Assembly: GCA_036653535.1 (NCBI GenBank)
Contig: JAVVTR010000023.1
Coordinates: forward strand, 1 to 36,652
DNA from: JAVVTR01 sp036653535
Lineage (GTDB): Bacteria; Bacteroidota; Bacteroidia; Bacteroidales; P3
DNA: 36,652 nucleotides
Reading direction: 5' to 3'
Shown here piece by piece: positions 23,020-31,334 of this stretch (its first letter is position 1; each line of letters opens with the position of its first letter). Both the position numbers and the translations under genes were made by a program. The notes beneath the pieces are model-generated. The model worked only from the letters and a program-made list of their open reading frames with translations, did no database searches and was not told the DNA's origin.

Positions 23020-23054
23020 TAGCAACAAAGTGAGTACTGCTGCAAGTTTAGCAA

Positions 23055-23085
23055 TTGAATATATTTCGGAAACGCTGTATATTCG
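23055..23085 (+). promoter_or_regulatory. Promoter of the HU gene with an overlapping inverted repeat
   Basis: TTG at 23055-23057, a 20-bp spacer and TATATTCG at 23078-23085 form a near-consensus promoter. GAATATA (23057-23063) and TATATTC (23078-23084) are inverted repeats that overlap the -33 and -7 elements, which suggests an operator, perhaps for HU itself. Confidence 0.5.
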
Positions 23086-23133
23086 CTGTGTTAATAAATA
23101 AATAGGTTTTAATAAATTTTAAAAATTACAACC

Positions 23134-23406
23134 ATGAACAAAGCAGAATTGATCGACTCTATTGCTGCTAAAGCAAAATTGTCAAAAGCGGATTCTAAAA
23201 GAGCCTTAGATGCTTTTATTGCCACAACCTCCGACACTCTAAAAAAAGGAGATCGTATTGCCTTAATTGGTTTCGGTTCTTTCTCCATTTCCAAAAGAGC
23301 TGCCCGCAAAGGCCGTAACCCAAGAACCGGAAAAGAAATTAAAATTGCCGCTAAAAAAGTGGTTAAATTTAAAGCTGGTGCAGGTCTTGCAAAAAAAGTG
23401 AAATAA
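23134..23406 (+). CDS. hup: HU-family DNA-binding protein
   Basis: A 90-residue HU protein that bends and compacts DNA. MNKAELIDSIAAKAKLSKADSKRALDAF forms the helical body, GDRIALIGFGSFSISKRAARKGRNPRTGKEI holds the DNA-binding arm with the conserved RNPRTG turn, and VVKFKAGAGL closes the family signature. The basic charge and length are typical. It is a single-gene unit bounded by a promoter and a terminator. Confidence 0.96.
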   Translation: MNKAELIDSIAAKAKLSKADSKRALDAFIATTSDTLKKGDRIALIGFGSFSISKRAARKGRNPRTGKEIKIAAKKVVKFKAGAGLAKKVK

Positions 23407-23423
23407 TTTTTTGTAAAAGATCC

Positions 23424-23453
23424 AAAGCGTTTCCAAATGGAAACGCTTTTTTT
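23424..23453 (+). terminator. Intrinsic terminator of the HU gene
   Basis: AAAGCGTTTCC (23424-23434) pairs perfectly with GGAAACGCTTT (23439-23449), loop AAAT, with the T run extending to 23453. Confidence 0.92.
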
Positions 23454-23454
23454 A

Positions 23455-23462
23455 TATCTTTG
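23455..23462 (+). promoter_or_regulatory. -7 element of the rseC-like gene
   Basis: TATCTTTG at 23455-23462, directly after the HU terminator, fits TAnnTTTG exactly. No TTG at -33; that place is occupied by the terminator stem. The start would be near 23468, about 50 nt before the rseC-like ATG. Confidence 0.5.
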
Positions 23463-23520
23463 AAATCCCAATCTTTTCGCTTACCCCTCTATCCTTTTTA
23501 ATAATCCTATCAAAAAAAAC

Positions 23521-23934
23521 ATGCATCCAAATATTTGCCACCAAGCCATAGTAACCAAAGTGGAACCTTCCAAACTTACATTAACCATAGAGTCGGTTTC
23601 TGCCTGTAGCGCCTGTACAGCCAAAAGCATGTGTCATCTTACAGAAAAAAAAGACAAGCAAATTATTGTAAACACCGTAGATGCAACAAAATTCCAAGAA
23701 GGAGAATCGGTAGTATTAGAAATGGAAGAAAAAAAAGGAATGAAAGCCGTTTTGTTAGCCTACGTATTGCCATTAGTAAGTGGTCTATTGGCACTTCTTA
23801 TCACCATTTTATTTACTTCTAACGAAGGGATAATGGGTCTATGTACTATAGCGGGAATTGCAATTTACTATTGTATCCTTTGGGTATGGAGTCCCCGACT
23901 CAACGGTCGCTTCGAGTTTTCGGTACATAAATAA
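23521..23934 (+). CDS. RseC/SoxR-reducing system family membrane protein
   Basis: A 137-residue RseC-family protein. The N-terminal soluble part has the Cys cluster SACSACTAKSMC (about residues 28-39), with one more Cys before it in HPNICHQA, and the second half has two membrane helices (about 74-97 and 103-123). In other bacteria RseC belongs to the Rnf/Rsx system that keeps SoxR reduced, and in Bacteroidota the gene commonly stands before rnfB. Here no rnf gene follows: the next gene is fabG, 212 bp downstream. So the gene is either separated from its complex or serves another redox partner. Confidence 0.85.
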   Translation: MHPNICHQAIVTKVEPSKLTLTIESVSACSACTAKSMCHLTEKKDKQIIVNTVDATKFQEGESVVLEMEEKKGMKAVLLAYVLPLVSGLLALLITILFTSNEGIMGLCTIAGIAIYYCILWVWSPRLNGRFEFSVHK

Positions 23935-23985
23935 AAAACATGGATACGTTCCCTACCTTCTCTAATCGCTAAGAGCCATCTCATT

Positions 23986-24015
23986 TTGACAGCACGTATT
24001 TTTAATGTATTTTTG
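23986..24015 (+). promoter_or_regulatory. Consensus promoter of the fabG unit
   Basis: TTG at 23986-23988, a 19-bp spacer and TATTTTTG at 24008-24015. Transcription should begin near 24021, giving a leader of about 125 nt, which contains the small hairpin GTGCC/GGCAC around 24058-24078. Confidence 0.7.
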
Positions 24016-24146
24016 CAATATGTTTTTCTACTCCCATTGCTACGAAATATTCGTGAAAGTGCCCAATAAATAGGCACGAAAACAAATACTACACAAAGGG
24101 GAAACTTTCATATCCAAACCATAGAAACAATAATAAATATATAAAT

Positions 24147-24893
24147 ATGAAACTATTACAAGACAAAGTCGCCTTAATTACAGGAGCTTCTCGTGGAATT
24201 GGTAGAGCCATAGCCCTACGACTTGCAGAAGAAGGAGCCTCCATTGCTTTTACCGACTTAAAAGAAGATGAAAGCATGACCGAATTGGTTAAAAAGCTTG
24301 AATCTATGAATGTCAAAGCCAAAGGATATGCTTCTAATGCCTCCAATACCGCACAAACCCAAGAAACGGTAGACCACATTGTAGCAGATTTCGGTCGTAT
24401 AGATATACTAATTAATAATGCCGGTATCACCAAAGATGGCTTGCTCTTAAAAATGAGCGAAGAACAATGGGACGCCGTAATTAATGTAAATTTAAAATCC
24501 GTTTTCAATTTCACCAAAGCAGTTCAACCAACTATGCTCAAACAACGTTCCGGTAGTATTATTAACATGAGTTCCGTAGTAGGTGTTTCCGGCAATGGAG
24601 GACAAACGAATTACTCTGCCTCCAAAGCTGGTATCATTGGTTTTACTAAATCTATTGCCAAAGAAATAGGATCTCGCAATATTCGCTGTAACGCCATAGC
24701 CCCCGGTTTTATTATTACAGGGATGACCGCACAATTATCGGACGACGTACGCAAATCTTGGGCGGAAAAAATTCCTCTTCGCCGCGGTGGTACTCCCGAA
24801 GATGTTGCCAACGTTTGTCTATTCTTAGCCTGCGATCTTTCTTCTTATGTCAGTGGACAAGTGATACATGTTTGCGGTGGAATGAACATGTAA
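24147..24893 (+). CDS. fabG: 3-oxoacyl-[acyl-carrier-protein] reductase
   Basis: A 248-residue short-chain dehydrogenase that reduces 3-oxoacyl-ACP with NADPH in fatty acid synthesis. Nucleotide-binding GASRGIGRAIA (12-22), NNAGITKDGL (about 89-98), catalytic Ser in INMSSVVGVSGNGGQTNYSASKAG with the YxxxK pair, and the C-terminal GGTPEDVANVCLFLACDLSSYVSGQVIHVCGGMNM are all standard. The spacing is normal for FabG. The next gene starts 4 bp after its stop, so both are on one mRNA. Confidence 0.95.
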   Translation: MKLLQDKVALITGASRGIGRAIALRLAEEGASIAFTDLKEDESMTELVKKLESMNVKAKGYASNASNTAQTQETVDHIVADFGRIDILINNAGITKDGLLLKMSEEQWDAVINVNLKSVFNFTKAVQPTMLKQRSGSIINMSSVVGVSGNGGQTNYSASKAGIIGFTKSIAKEIGSRNIRCNAIAPGFIITGMTAQLSDDVRKSWAEKIPLRRGGTPEDVANVCLFLACDLSSYVSGQVIHVCGGMNM

Positions 24894-24897
24894 TTTT

Positions 24898-26961
24898 ATG
24901 GACTTACAATTTTCTACCTCTGCTTGGCTTTTGCTTATAGCCGCACTTATAGCCGGAGTATATGTAGTATTATTGTATATAAAAAAGCCCCAAGAAGAAT
25001 TTTCAAAAAAATGGCAATGGATCTTAGCATCTATTCGATTTCTATCTGTTTTTCTAATTTGCACTCTTTTATTTTCCCCATGGATAAAAACACACGTTAA
25101 ACAGATAGAAAAACCATTTTGTTTTCTATCTGTAGACTCCTCCTCATCTATGAATTCCTCTGTAGATAAAAGCAAGCTAAAGAAACAACTTGCCCAATTG
25201 GAACGCAATTTAGAGGAGGATTTTGAAGTACGCACTTTAGAATTTGGGAAACAAACCTCCTCTACCGATTATTCCGAACTTTTTGAAAACATCTACAACC
25301 AAACCTTAGATAAAAACACAGGAGTCGTTGTTTTATTAAGCGATGGAAACTACAACAAAGGCAGCGATCCATTTTACGCCTATAAAAAAATAGCATATCC
25401 CCTCTATACAGTAACCTTTGGAGACACCACCTTATACAGAGATATAGCCATAAGTCGGGTCGTAAGTAATCGTTACACCTACTTAAATAATCGTTTTCCA
25501 GTAGAAATAAATATACAATCTTTTGATGCAGAAAAAGCCAAAAGCAAATTATCTATTCTACACGAAAACAAAATAGTTTGGTCTAAAGAAATTTCTTTGT
25601 ATCCATCTTCTTTTATCATCCCCTTAGAATTGGAAGCCCAACAAAGTGGGATACAAAAGTACACGGTACAATTACAAGGTATTGCCAACGAAAAAAACCT
25701 ACAAAACAACCAATATTCTTTCTATATAGAAGTCTTAGAAAACAAACAAAAAATATTAATTGCAGCTCAAGCGCCACATCCCGATTTAAGCGCATTAAAG
25801 CGTAGTTTAGAAACTCATTCCTCTTTTCAAGTAGAATTAGTTTCCACCGGATCAGCCTCAGCGTCTATTCTTTCTAATTCCAAAAAAATAAAGGAATATG
25901 ACCTTATTATTTTACACGGTTTACCCTCTAATAATTATCCTTTAGAAGGTTTACGCCCCTTTTTAAAAGATCTATCCCTTTGTTTCTTTATCAGCCCCTC
26001 CACTAATTTAAATCTCTTTAACAGCTGGAACACAGGACTTAAAATTCATGCTCAAGGAAATACTTGGAACGAAGCCACTCCTATACTCTCTCCCAATTTT
26101 GCTTTTTTTACTTTAAGTAAGGAAGAAATAGATCCCATAGCAGAATATCCCCCCCTTTGGACTCCTTTCGGAAAATTCGAAACCTCCTCCTTTGGAGAGA
26201 GCTTATTAACCCAAAAAATTCTTAATATTAATACCAAACTTCCCTTACTTTGGTTTCAACGAACAAACCAAAGGAATATAGGCGTTTTCTGCGGATGCGG
26301 AATATGGAAATGGCGACTTAGCAATTATCAAACCTTTCAAAACACAGAAGGTTTTGACAATCTTATAAGCAAATGCGTACAAACCCTTGCCGCACCCAAA
26401 AGCCATTCTCCCTTAATTATCCATTGTCCTAAGCTATTTTACACCACAGATCCTATTTTAATAGAAGCGGAACTCTATAATCAAGCATATCAAAATGTAT
26501 GTAATGCAGAAATACATATAGATGTTATTTCTACCCATACCCATAAAAAATATCCTTTTGTATTTTCCCCCTACGGGAAAAACTACTCTTTAAATGCAGG
26601 CTATTTAGAAGAAGGAGAATATACCTATAAAGCATATACCACTATAGGAAAAGAAAAATTAGAAACTACAGGAAAATTCAGCATACTTGCCCTTTCTTTA
26701 GAAAACGAAAAACTTCCCGCAAATTATGAACTATTAAATAACTTAGCTAAAAGATATAACGGCCTTAGTTTTATGGACTACACGCAAAATAATTGGCCAA
26801 ACCTTATAACTAAATCTCTCAAAAGCAGACCGGATCTTAAGCCACAAATACATTATTACCAAGACTATTTTTCTCTACTTAATTCCGGATGGATCTTAAC
26901 TTTTTTACTAATTTTGCTTTCTTTGGAGTATATTACTCGCAAAGTTTTAGGATCCTTATAG
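24898..26961 (+). CDS. Membrane-anchored VWA-domain protein
   Basis: A 687-residue protein with two N-terminal membrane helices (about 8-28 and 43-62), a von Willebrand A domain with MIDAS DSSSSM (80-85) and VVLLSDGNYNKG (about 144-155), followed by beta-rich segments and a C-terminal membrane helix (about 664-684). The large region outside the membrane is periplasmic. The plan is that of Bacteroidota membrane VWA proteins without a known enzymatic function; BatA/BatB-like aerotolerance proteins share the two-helix-VWA plan but are shorter. It is cotranscribed with fabG (4-bp gap), so a link to envelope lipid synthesis is possible but not shown. No VWA partner ATPase (MoxR) is nearby. Confidence 0.8.
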   Translation: MDLQFSTSAWLLLIAALIAGVYVVLLYIKKPQEEFSKKWQWILASIRFLSVFLICTLLFSPWIKTHVKQIEKPFCFLSVDSSSSMNSSVDKSKLKKQLAQLERNLEEDFEVRTLEFGKQTSSTDYSELFENIYNQTLDKNTGVVVLLSDGNYNKGSDPFYAYKKIAYPLYTVTFGDTTLYRDIAISRVVSNRYTYLNNRFPVEINIQSFDAEKAKSKLSILHENKIVWSKEISLYPSSFIIPLELEAQQSGIQKYTVQLQGIANEKNLQNNQYSFYIEVLENKQKILIAAQAPHPDLSALKRSLETHSSFQVELVSTGSASASILSNSKKIKEYDLIILHGLPSNNYPLEGLRPFLKDLSLCFFISPSTNLNLFNSWNTGLKIHAQGNTWNEATPILSPNFAFFTLSKEEIDPIAEYPPLWTPFGKFETSSFGESLLTQKILNINTKLPLLWFQRTNQRNIGVFCGCGIWKWRLSNYQTFQNTEGFDNLISKCVQTLAAPKSHSPLIIHCPKLFYTTDPILIEAELYNQAYQNVCNAEIHIDVISTHTHKKYPFVFSPYGKNYSLNAGYLEEGEYTYKAYTTIGKEKLETTGKFSILALSLENEKLPANYELLNNLAKRYNGLSFMDYTQNNWPNLITKSLKSRPDLKPQIHYYQDYFSLLNSGWILTFLLILLSLEYITRKVLGSL

Positions 26962-27040
26962 AATTTTATTCCTTATGCTTATGCTTTCGTCTCTCGCATA
27001 TTACCTGCAAAGTTTAGAATACTTATAGAAATAAAAACCG

Positions 27041-27090
27041 ATATCCAGGGTTGTAACTCTCTAAAATGAGAGAATTACAACCCTGGATAT
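27041..27090. terminator. Long hairpin between convergent VWA and phoH genes
   Basis: Bases 27041-27062 pair with 27069-27090, with one mismatch (27057/27074) in 22 positions, loop AAAATG. It lies between two convergent genes, without a clear T tract on either side. It is probably a bidirectional terminator or 3'-end stabiliser. Confidence 0.7.
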
Positions 27091-27097
27091 ACCCCGC

Positions 27098-28432
27098 TTA
27101 TAGCAATCTTCCGGCTACTTCAGCCAATGGACTTCTTTCTCCTTTTAACAAATTAATTTGAGCAAACATTTCCTGTCCAAACATACGTTCGCACAAATAG
27201 CTCAAGCCGTTAGATCTTGAATCCAAATAGGGAGAATCTATTTGATGTATATCCCCTGTAAAAACCAACTTAGTCCCTTCTCCAGCTCTAGTAATAATGG
27301 TTTTCACTTCATGAGGAGTTAAATTTTGAGCCTCATCTATAATGAAAAAAGTGTCCGATAAACTTCGTCCACGAATATAAGCTAATGGCGTTATCTGCAA
27401 GGCACCACTTTTTTGCATTTCATCTATTTGCACAAATTCTTTTTGCGAAATTTTAGTTTTATTTTTAATAACCGCTAAGTTATCGTATAAGGGCAACATA
27501 TAAGGACCTAATTTCTCGTTTATATCTCCGGGCAAAAATCCCATATCTTGATTTTGCAAAGGAATAACAGGTCGTGAAAGTAGAATGGATTTATAATCTC
27601 TCACTTGCGCTATAGCAGCGGCCAAAGCTAATAAAGTTTTTCCGGTTCCAGCTACACCCGTAAGAGCAACCAACTGTATATTCGGCCGCATAAGAGCATC
27701 CAAAGCAAAAGCCTGTTCATCATTACGAGGACTTATACCACATATCGTCATAGGTTTTACATCTACCACGCTTCTATTTACAGCATTATAAAAAACTAAT
27801 GCTTTGGAATTAGGCCCCTCTAATTTAAAATACTCATTCAAAGCCGGTTTTACTTTTAAATCTTTGGGATTAATTCCTGTAGAGGATTCAAATAATTGAG
27901 CGACCATTGTATCCTCTACTCTTACTTTTTTCAGCCGATGGGTTTGAGAATCGGCCTCTTCGCAGACCTTATCATGCAAGTAATCATCCGATGGCATCCC
28001 CATTGCCTTGGCTTTCATTCGTAAATTCACATCCTTAGTAACTAAATATACTAATCTGTCTGGATGTTCTTTTTTTTCCTCCAAGGCCACGGCCAAAATA
28101 CGATGATCTGGTATGTCGGCCATAGATGCCGCTTTCATTTCCTCTGTCAAGCCCTTTCCTAAAGCCACACTAATCTTCCCCATGCCTTTACCCAAAGAAA
28201 CCCCTCCACTAAAAAGCTGCTGTCCAGCTATTTTATCTAATGACCGTACAATTTCTCTTGCATTATAATTAATTTGCTCATTTCCTTTTTTAAAATGATC
28301 CAATTCCTCTAAGGTAACCAAAGGAATAACAATATCATTATCTTGAAATTTATAGATAGATTTATAATCATGCAAAAGTACATTGGTATCCAAGACAAAA
28401 ATTTTCGGAAGTTTTTTTACTATGCTTTTCAT
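27098..28432 (-). CDS. PIN-PhoH ATPase (YlaK/PhoH2-like)
   Basis: A 444-residue fusion of an N-terminal PIN domain (FVLDTNVLLHDY, 12-23; acidic LVTLEELDHFKKG; VTKDVNLRMKA) with a C-terminal PhoH P-loop NTPase (GVAGTGKTLLAL at about 259-270; FFIIDEAQNLTP, the Walker B, at about 366-377; FTGDIHQIDSP). Such PhoH2 proteins are ATP-dependent RNA-unwinding nucleases. The length is that of the family. The gene sits between the thioredoxin-like lipoprotein gene upstream and the terminator downstream, on the same strand as the former with a 131-bp gap, and its own promoter is not obvious. Confidence 0.92.
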   Translation of the reverse strand: MKSIVKKLPKIFVLDTNVLLHDYKSIYKFQDNDIVIPLVTLEELDHFKKGNEQINYNAREIVRSLDKIAGQQLFSGGVSLGKGMGKISVALGKGLTEEMKAASMADIPDHRILAVALEEKKEHPDRLVYLVTKDVNLRMKAKAMGMPSDDYLHDKVCEEADSQTHRLKKVRVEDTMVAQLFESSTGINPKDLKVKPALNEYFKLEGPNSKALVFYNAVNRSVVDVKPMTICGISPRNDEQAFALDALMRPNIQLVALTGVAGTGKTLLALAAAIAQVRDYKSILLSRPVIPLQNQDMGFLPGDINEKLGPYMLPLYDNLAVIKNKTKISQKEFVQIDEMQKSGALQITPLAYIRGRSLSDTFFIIDEAQNLTPHEVKTIITRAGEGTKLVFTGDIHQIDSPYLDSRSNGLSYLCERMFGQEMFAQINLLKGERSPLAEVAGRLL

Positions 28433-28563
28433 ATTTAAATAATTTTAAGATTATTATAAAACCGACCATTTTATTAAAAAATATAGTACACTAAACCTAC
28501 TCCTATACCCTTTCCTCTTTCTTTAAATCCACATAAACCTAAGGAATAGTCCACTGCCTTTCT

Positions 28564-29757
28564 TTATTTACGAAGACACTGTCCCAATTTTGTATAAAAA
28601 TCTTCGTCTTCTCCTATAAATCTATCCACAATTTCACCCTCCGGTGTAAGAATAATTTTAGTAGGATATCCCTCTACTCCATACAATTGAGATACATTTT
28701 CTGCTCCTTCTCCATTAAGAAGCTGAATCCATTTCATATCTTTCTCTTTTACCATAGCTTCCACTTTCTCTTTTTTATCTTTGCAAGCTATTCCAACAAA
28801 TTCCACTTTCTTCTTATATTGATCATAATATTTTTTCATAGAAGGAATACCTTTGACACACCAAGAACACCAAGTTCCCCAAAAATCTAAAACAACATAT
28901 TTCCCTTTTAAATCGGAAAGTTTCACCGCTTTTCCCTCTAAATTTAGCAAGGTGAAATTGGGTGCCATAGCTCCTGCTATTACCTTGGCCCTATTTCTTT
29001 CCAACTCTTTTTTTAAATTTGCATAAGAAAGTGCCTTTTCAAATTTGCTTTTTAAATCTCCATTTCTAACTTTTTCACTTAAGGTATTGTAGTAGGCTTC
29101 TATGGTATCTATTTCCGGATATAGCAACAAATAGAATCCGGAAAGAACTTTATCTGCGTGATTTTTAACATATTCCAAGCGCTTCTGAGACTGTTGCTCT
29201 ATTAATTTTGCTCTCCGTTCATACAAACTATCCGCCAAAGTTTCATCCATCTCTTGCAACTCTTTGGCATATAATTCTTTTAATTGCCCTTCCACTTTAG
29301 CAATTTCTTTACATAATTCCTTAGATTCATTTCTCAAAGCAGCCTGTACTGCTATTTCTTCTGAACCAGTAGCTACATAAGATAAAAAGCCATCTTCATA
29401 TTTCCCTTCTATCTGTATTGTTTCTCCAGCTTGAACCAAAAACTCCATACGATAAGCCTCTGGAGCTTCCCATTGCCCTCTACTATCCAAGACCCTATCT
29501 TTATCCACCTCTATAATAAGTTGTGCTAAACTATTAAAAGGTCGGGTATAGATAAATTTTCCATTTTCCGCTTGTAAGGTATCATAAAGAACAGAATCGG
29601 AAATATTTAATGGTATATACTGCACATAAATCTTTTCACTTTTCAAACCATCTATTTGAGCAGTCAATGTGGGAGACGGTGCTTTTCGACAAGAGACAGA
29701 CAATATTAAAAAACACCCAGCGGCCAACAACATACTGTAAAGTTTCAAATTTTTCAT
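28564..29757 (-). CDS. Thioredoxin-fold lipoprotein, TlpA-like, with N-terminal DUF4369-type domain
   Basis: A 397-residue exported protein. A lipoprotein signal ends at C23 (SVSC; relaxed lipobox, and no Asp/Glu surface-export signal after it). The N-terminal beta domain (about 30-130) is of the kind found before thioredoxin domains in Bacteroidota, followed by a helical linker with coiled-coil character (about 145-260) and the thioredoxin domain (about 262-397). The active site is FWGTWCSWCVKG (C297, C300); the usual proline before the second cysteine is Trp. The cis-proline loop VEGYPTKI is present. Likely a periplasmic thiol-disulfide oxidoreductase. Its start codon lies in the leader element shared with the DRTGG gene at 17957. 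Confidence 0.88.
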   Translation of the reverse strand: MKNLKLYSMLLAAGCFLILSVSCRKAPSPTLTAQIDGLKSEKIYVQYIPLNISDSVLYDTLQAENGKFIYTRPFNSLAQLIIEVDKDRVLDSRGQWEAPEAYRMEFLVQAGETIQIEGKYEDGFLSYVATGSEEIAVQAALRNESKELCKEIAKVEGQLKELYAKELQEMDETLADSLYERRAKLIEQQSQKRLEYVKNHADKVLSGFYLLLYPEIDTIEAYYNTLSEKVRNGDLKSKFEKALSYANLKKELERNRAKVIAGAMAPNFTLLNLEGKAVKLSDLKGKYVVLDFWGTWCSWCVKGIPSMKKYYDQYKKKVEFVGIACKDKKEKVEAMVKEKDMKWIQLLNGEGAENVSQLYGVEGYPTKIILTPEGEIVDRFIGEDEDFYTKLGQCLRK

Positions 29758-29800
29758 AAGAATATAATTTTAATAAATAGGTCTTATAAAACGATTGCTT
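29755..29800 (-). promoter_or_regulatory. Leader element copy 2, hairpin including the start codon
   Basis: 41 of 46 bases are identical to 17955-18000. On the minus strand the arms ATAAGA (29787-29782) and TCTTAT (29761-29756) can pair, and the second arm includes the A and T of the ATG at 29757. GAAACGAACA (complement of 29818-29827) lies upstream, as in copy 1, but much closer. Confidence 0.55.
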
Positions 29801-29909
29801 GAGTTAGGAAACTCATGTTCGTTTCGCACATAAATAATTTAAAATGAAAATGGGATAAAGCCAAGTTGCAAAGGCAAACCAAGCCGATTATCTCTACAAT
29901 ACATTGGAG

Positions 29910-29938
29910 CAAATATACAATTTTTTTTCATACCCCAA
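29910..29938 (-). promoter_or_regulatory. Promoter of the thioredoxin-like lipoprotein gene
   Basis: On the minus strand TTG (complement of 29936-29938), an 18-bp spacer and TATATTTG (complement of 29910-29917). The start near 29903 gives a leader of about 145 nt containing the conserved element. Confidence 0.6.
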
Positions 29939-30092
29939 GGAGAGATTTATCCTCTAAAATTCGACCAAAACAATGGAATACAGTTCCAATATAATCATGG
30001 CAAAATAAATTCTAATAATAAATGCAATTCTAAGAAAATAAATAAAACCTTAAATTCTTATCCATAGAAAGAAATATATAAACTATTATTCG

Positions 30093-30100
30093 TAACTTTG
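30093..30100 (+). promoter_or_regulatory. -7 element of the Wzz-like gene
   Basis: TAACTTTG fits TAnnTTTG; the start is expected near 30106, about 35 nt before the ATG at 30141. No TTG at -33. Confidence 0.5.
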
Positions 30101-30140
30101 TAAGTTAATACCAACATTATTATCATTAATAGATTATATT

Positions 30141-31229
30141 ATGACCTCAGGAACCAACAACCCTACCGAAAACACCTCTAAGGATTCCCTTAGCCATTCT
30201 ACGGAAGAAATCGACTTATTATCTCTATTTTCCTCTTTTTGCAAAAACATCTCCAAAGGATTTATCGCTATTTTTAAAGCCATAGGAATGTTTTTTGTAT
30301 GGATACTTAATTCTATCCTCCGTCACTTTGTTCTATTTCTCATTTTATTTGCTTTAAGTATAAGCATAGTTTTTTTTCTTCGTCATCAAAATCATACCTA
30401 CGAAGGAGAATGTTCCTTTAATTGCAATGGCTTTGACAATCTTTTGTTAGATACGGAAATTTCCAAATTAGACCATTTAATACAAAACCATAATACGCTG
30501 GTCTTATCTTCTATGCTTCAATTACCACAAGAAAGCGTAAAAAAAATAACATCCATACACATGGGCATTGGAATTGATACGGATGGAGATTTGGTTGCCA
30601 ATGAAATTACTTACAAAAAAAAATACCGAGCCAATTTGTACGAAGAGATAAAAGGCAAATCAAAAGATATGGAAGAAAAATTTTTTCAGAAACCCTTAAG
30701 AGTACGTTTACCTAATACAGGATATCTCTACATTACAACATCGACCAATAATGCTAATGAATTTAATACCATCACGCAAAGCATTATAAAATACATTAAT
30801 AAAAACAGTTTTTTAACTGCTTGTTTTCAATCTCATATAAATATCAATCTCTTATTACTACAAGAATATGCCAAACAAATTCAAATGTTAGACAGTTTGC
30901 AAATTATAGAGTACATAGAAAACTCCCGTCGTGCACAACCTACAGGTTCTACTATCATATATACCGCTAATGCAGATAACAAAGGAAAACAACTTTTTCA
31001 TGCGGATATTTTGGCATTAAACGAAAAAGAAAATAACATTCATTCAGATCTTGCAATTAACAAATCGCCCATTACCATCTTATCTAATTTCTATCCCATC
31101 TCTCGTCAATTATCTTTTGCGACTTATCCTTTGATGCTTCTATTTTCTCTATTAATAGGCTTACTATTATGTTTAATTATGGATCACCACAAAGCAATCA
31201 TTCAATATATACAAAAACAACAGAAGTAG
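30141..31229 (+). CDS. Two-helix membrane protein, Wzz/chain-length-determinant-like
   Basis: A 362-residue protein with a polar N-terminus, the stretch EEIDLLSLFSSFCKNI (about 22-37) as in Bacteroidota Wzz-type proteins, membrane helix 1 (about 62-82), a periplasmic alpha/beta region of about 240 residues, and membrane helix 2 (about 325-347) before a short basic tail. This topology is that of polysaccharide co-polymerases that set the length of O-antigen or capsule chains. The proline-rich motif usually seen before the second helix is not clear and no glycan genes are adjacent, so the assignment is tentative. Confidence 0.5.
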   Translation: MTSGTNNPTENTSKDSLSHSTEEIDLLSLFSSFCKNISKGFIAIFKAIGMFFVWILNSILRHFVLFLILFALSISIVFFLRHQNHTYEGECSFNCNGFDNLLLDTEISKLDHLIQNHNTLVLSSMLQLPQESVKKITSIHMGIGIDTDGDLVANEITYKKKYRANLYEEIKGKSKDMEEKFFQKPLRVRLPNTGYLYITTSTNNANEFNTITQSIIKYINKNSFLTACFQSHININLLLLQEYAKQIQMLDSLQIIEYIENSRRAQPTGSTIIYTANADNKGKQLFHADILALNEKENNIHSDLAINKSPITILSNFYPISRQLSFATYPLMLLFSLLIGLLLCLIMDHHKAIIQYIQKQQK

Positions 31230-31251
31230 TTTTATCCCAACCTTATCTTCT

Positions 31252-31312
31252 TAAAAAAAATATGGAGGAAGCACTCTATTCTCGTTCAACGATTTAGAGT
31301 ATTTCCTCCATA
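31252..31312 (-). terminator. Intrinsic terminator of the Hdr-like operon
   Basis: TATGGAGGAA (31261-31270) pairs with TTCCTCCATA (31303-31312), and ACTCTA (31273-31278) with TAGAGT (31295-31300) further in. Read on the minus strand the stem is followed by a T run (A run 31252-31260 on the plus strand). It ends the minus-strand operon; the converging Wzz-like gene gets no T tract from it. Confidence 0.8.
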
Positions 31313-31334
31313 AAATAAAATCGAATTTTCTATC

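Larger units (their letters stand above)
29758..30140. other. 383-bp divergent intergenic region between lipoprotein and Wzz-like genes
   Basis: It contains the leader element (29755-29800), the shared box GAAACGAACA (minus strand), a minus-strand promoter at 29910-29938, A+T-rich DNA and a plus-strand -7 element at 30093-30100. No credible gene is visible. A DnaA-box-like TTATCCATA sits at 30059-30067 but is isolated. Confidence 0.5.

Noticed and set aside
30059..30067. DnaA-box-like TTATCCATA before the Wzz-like gene
   Set aside because: Single, one mismatch, no cluster; expected by chance in A+T-rich DNA.
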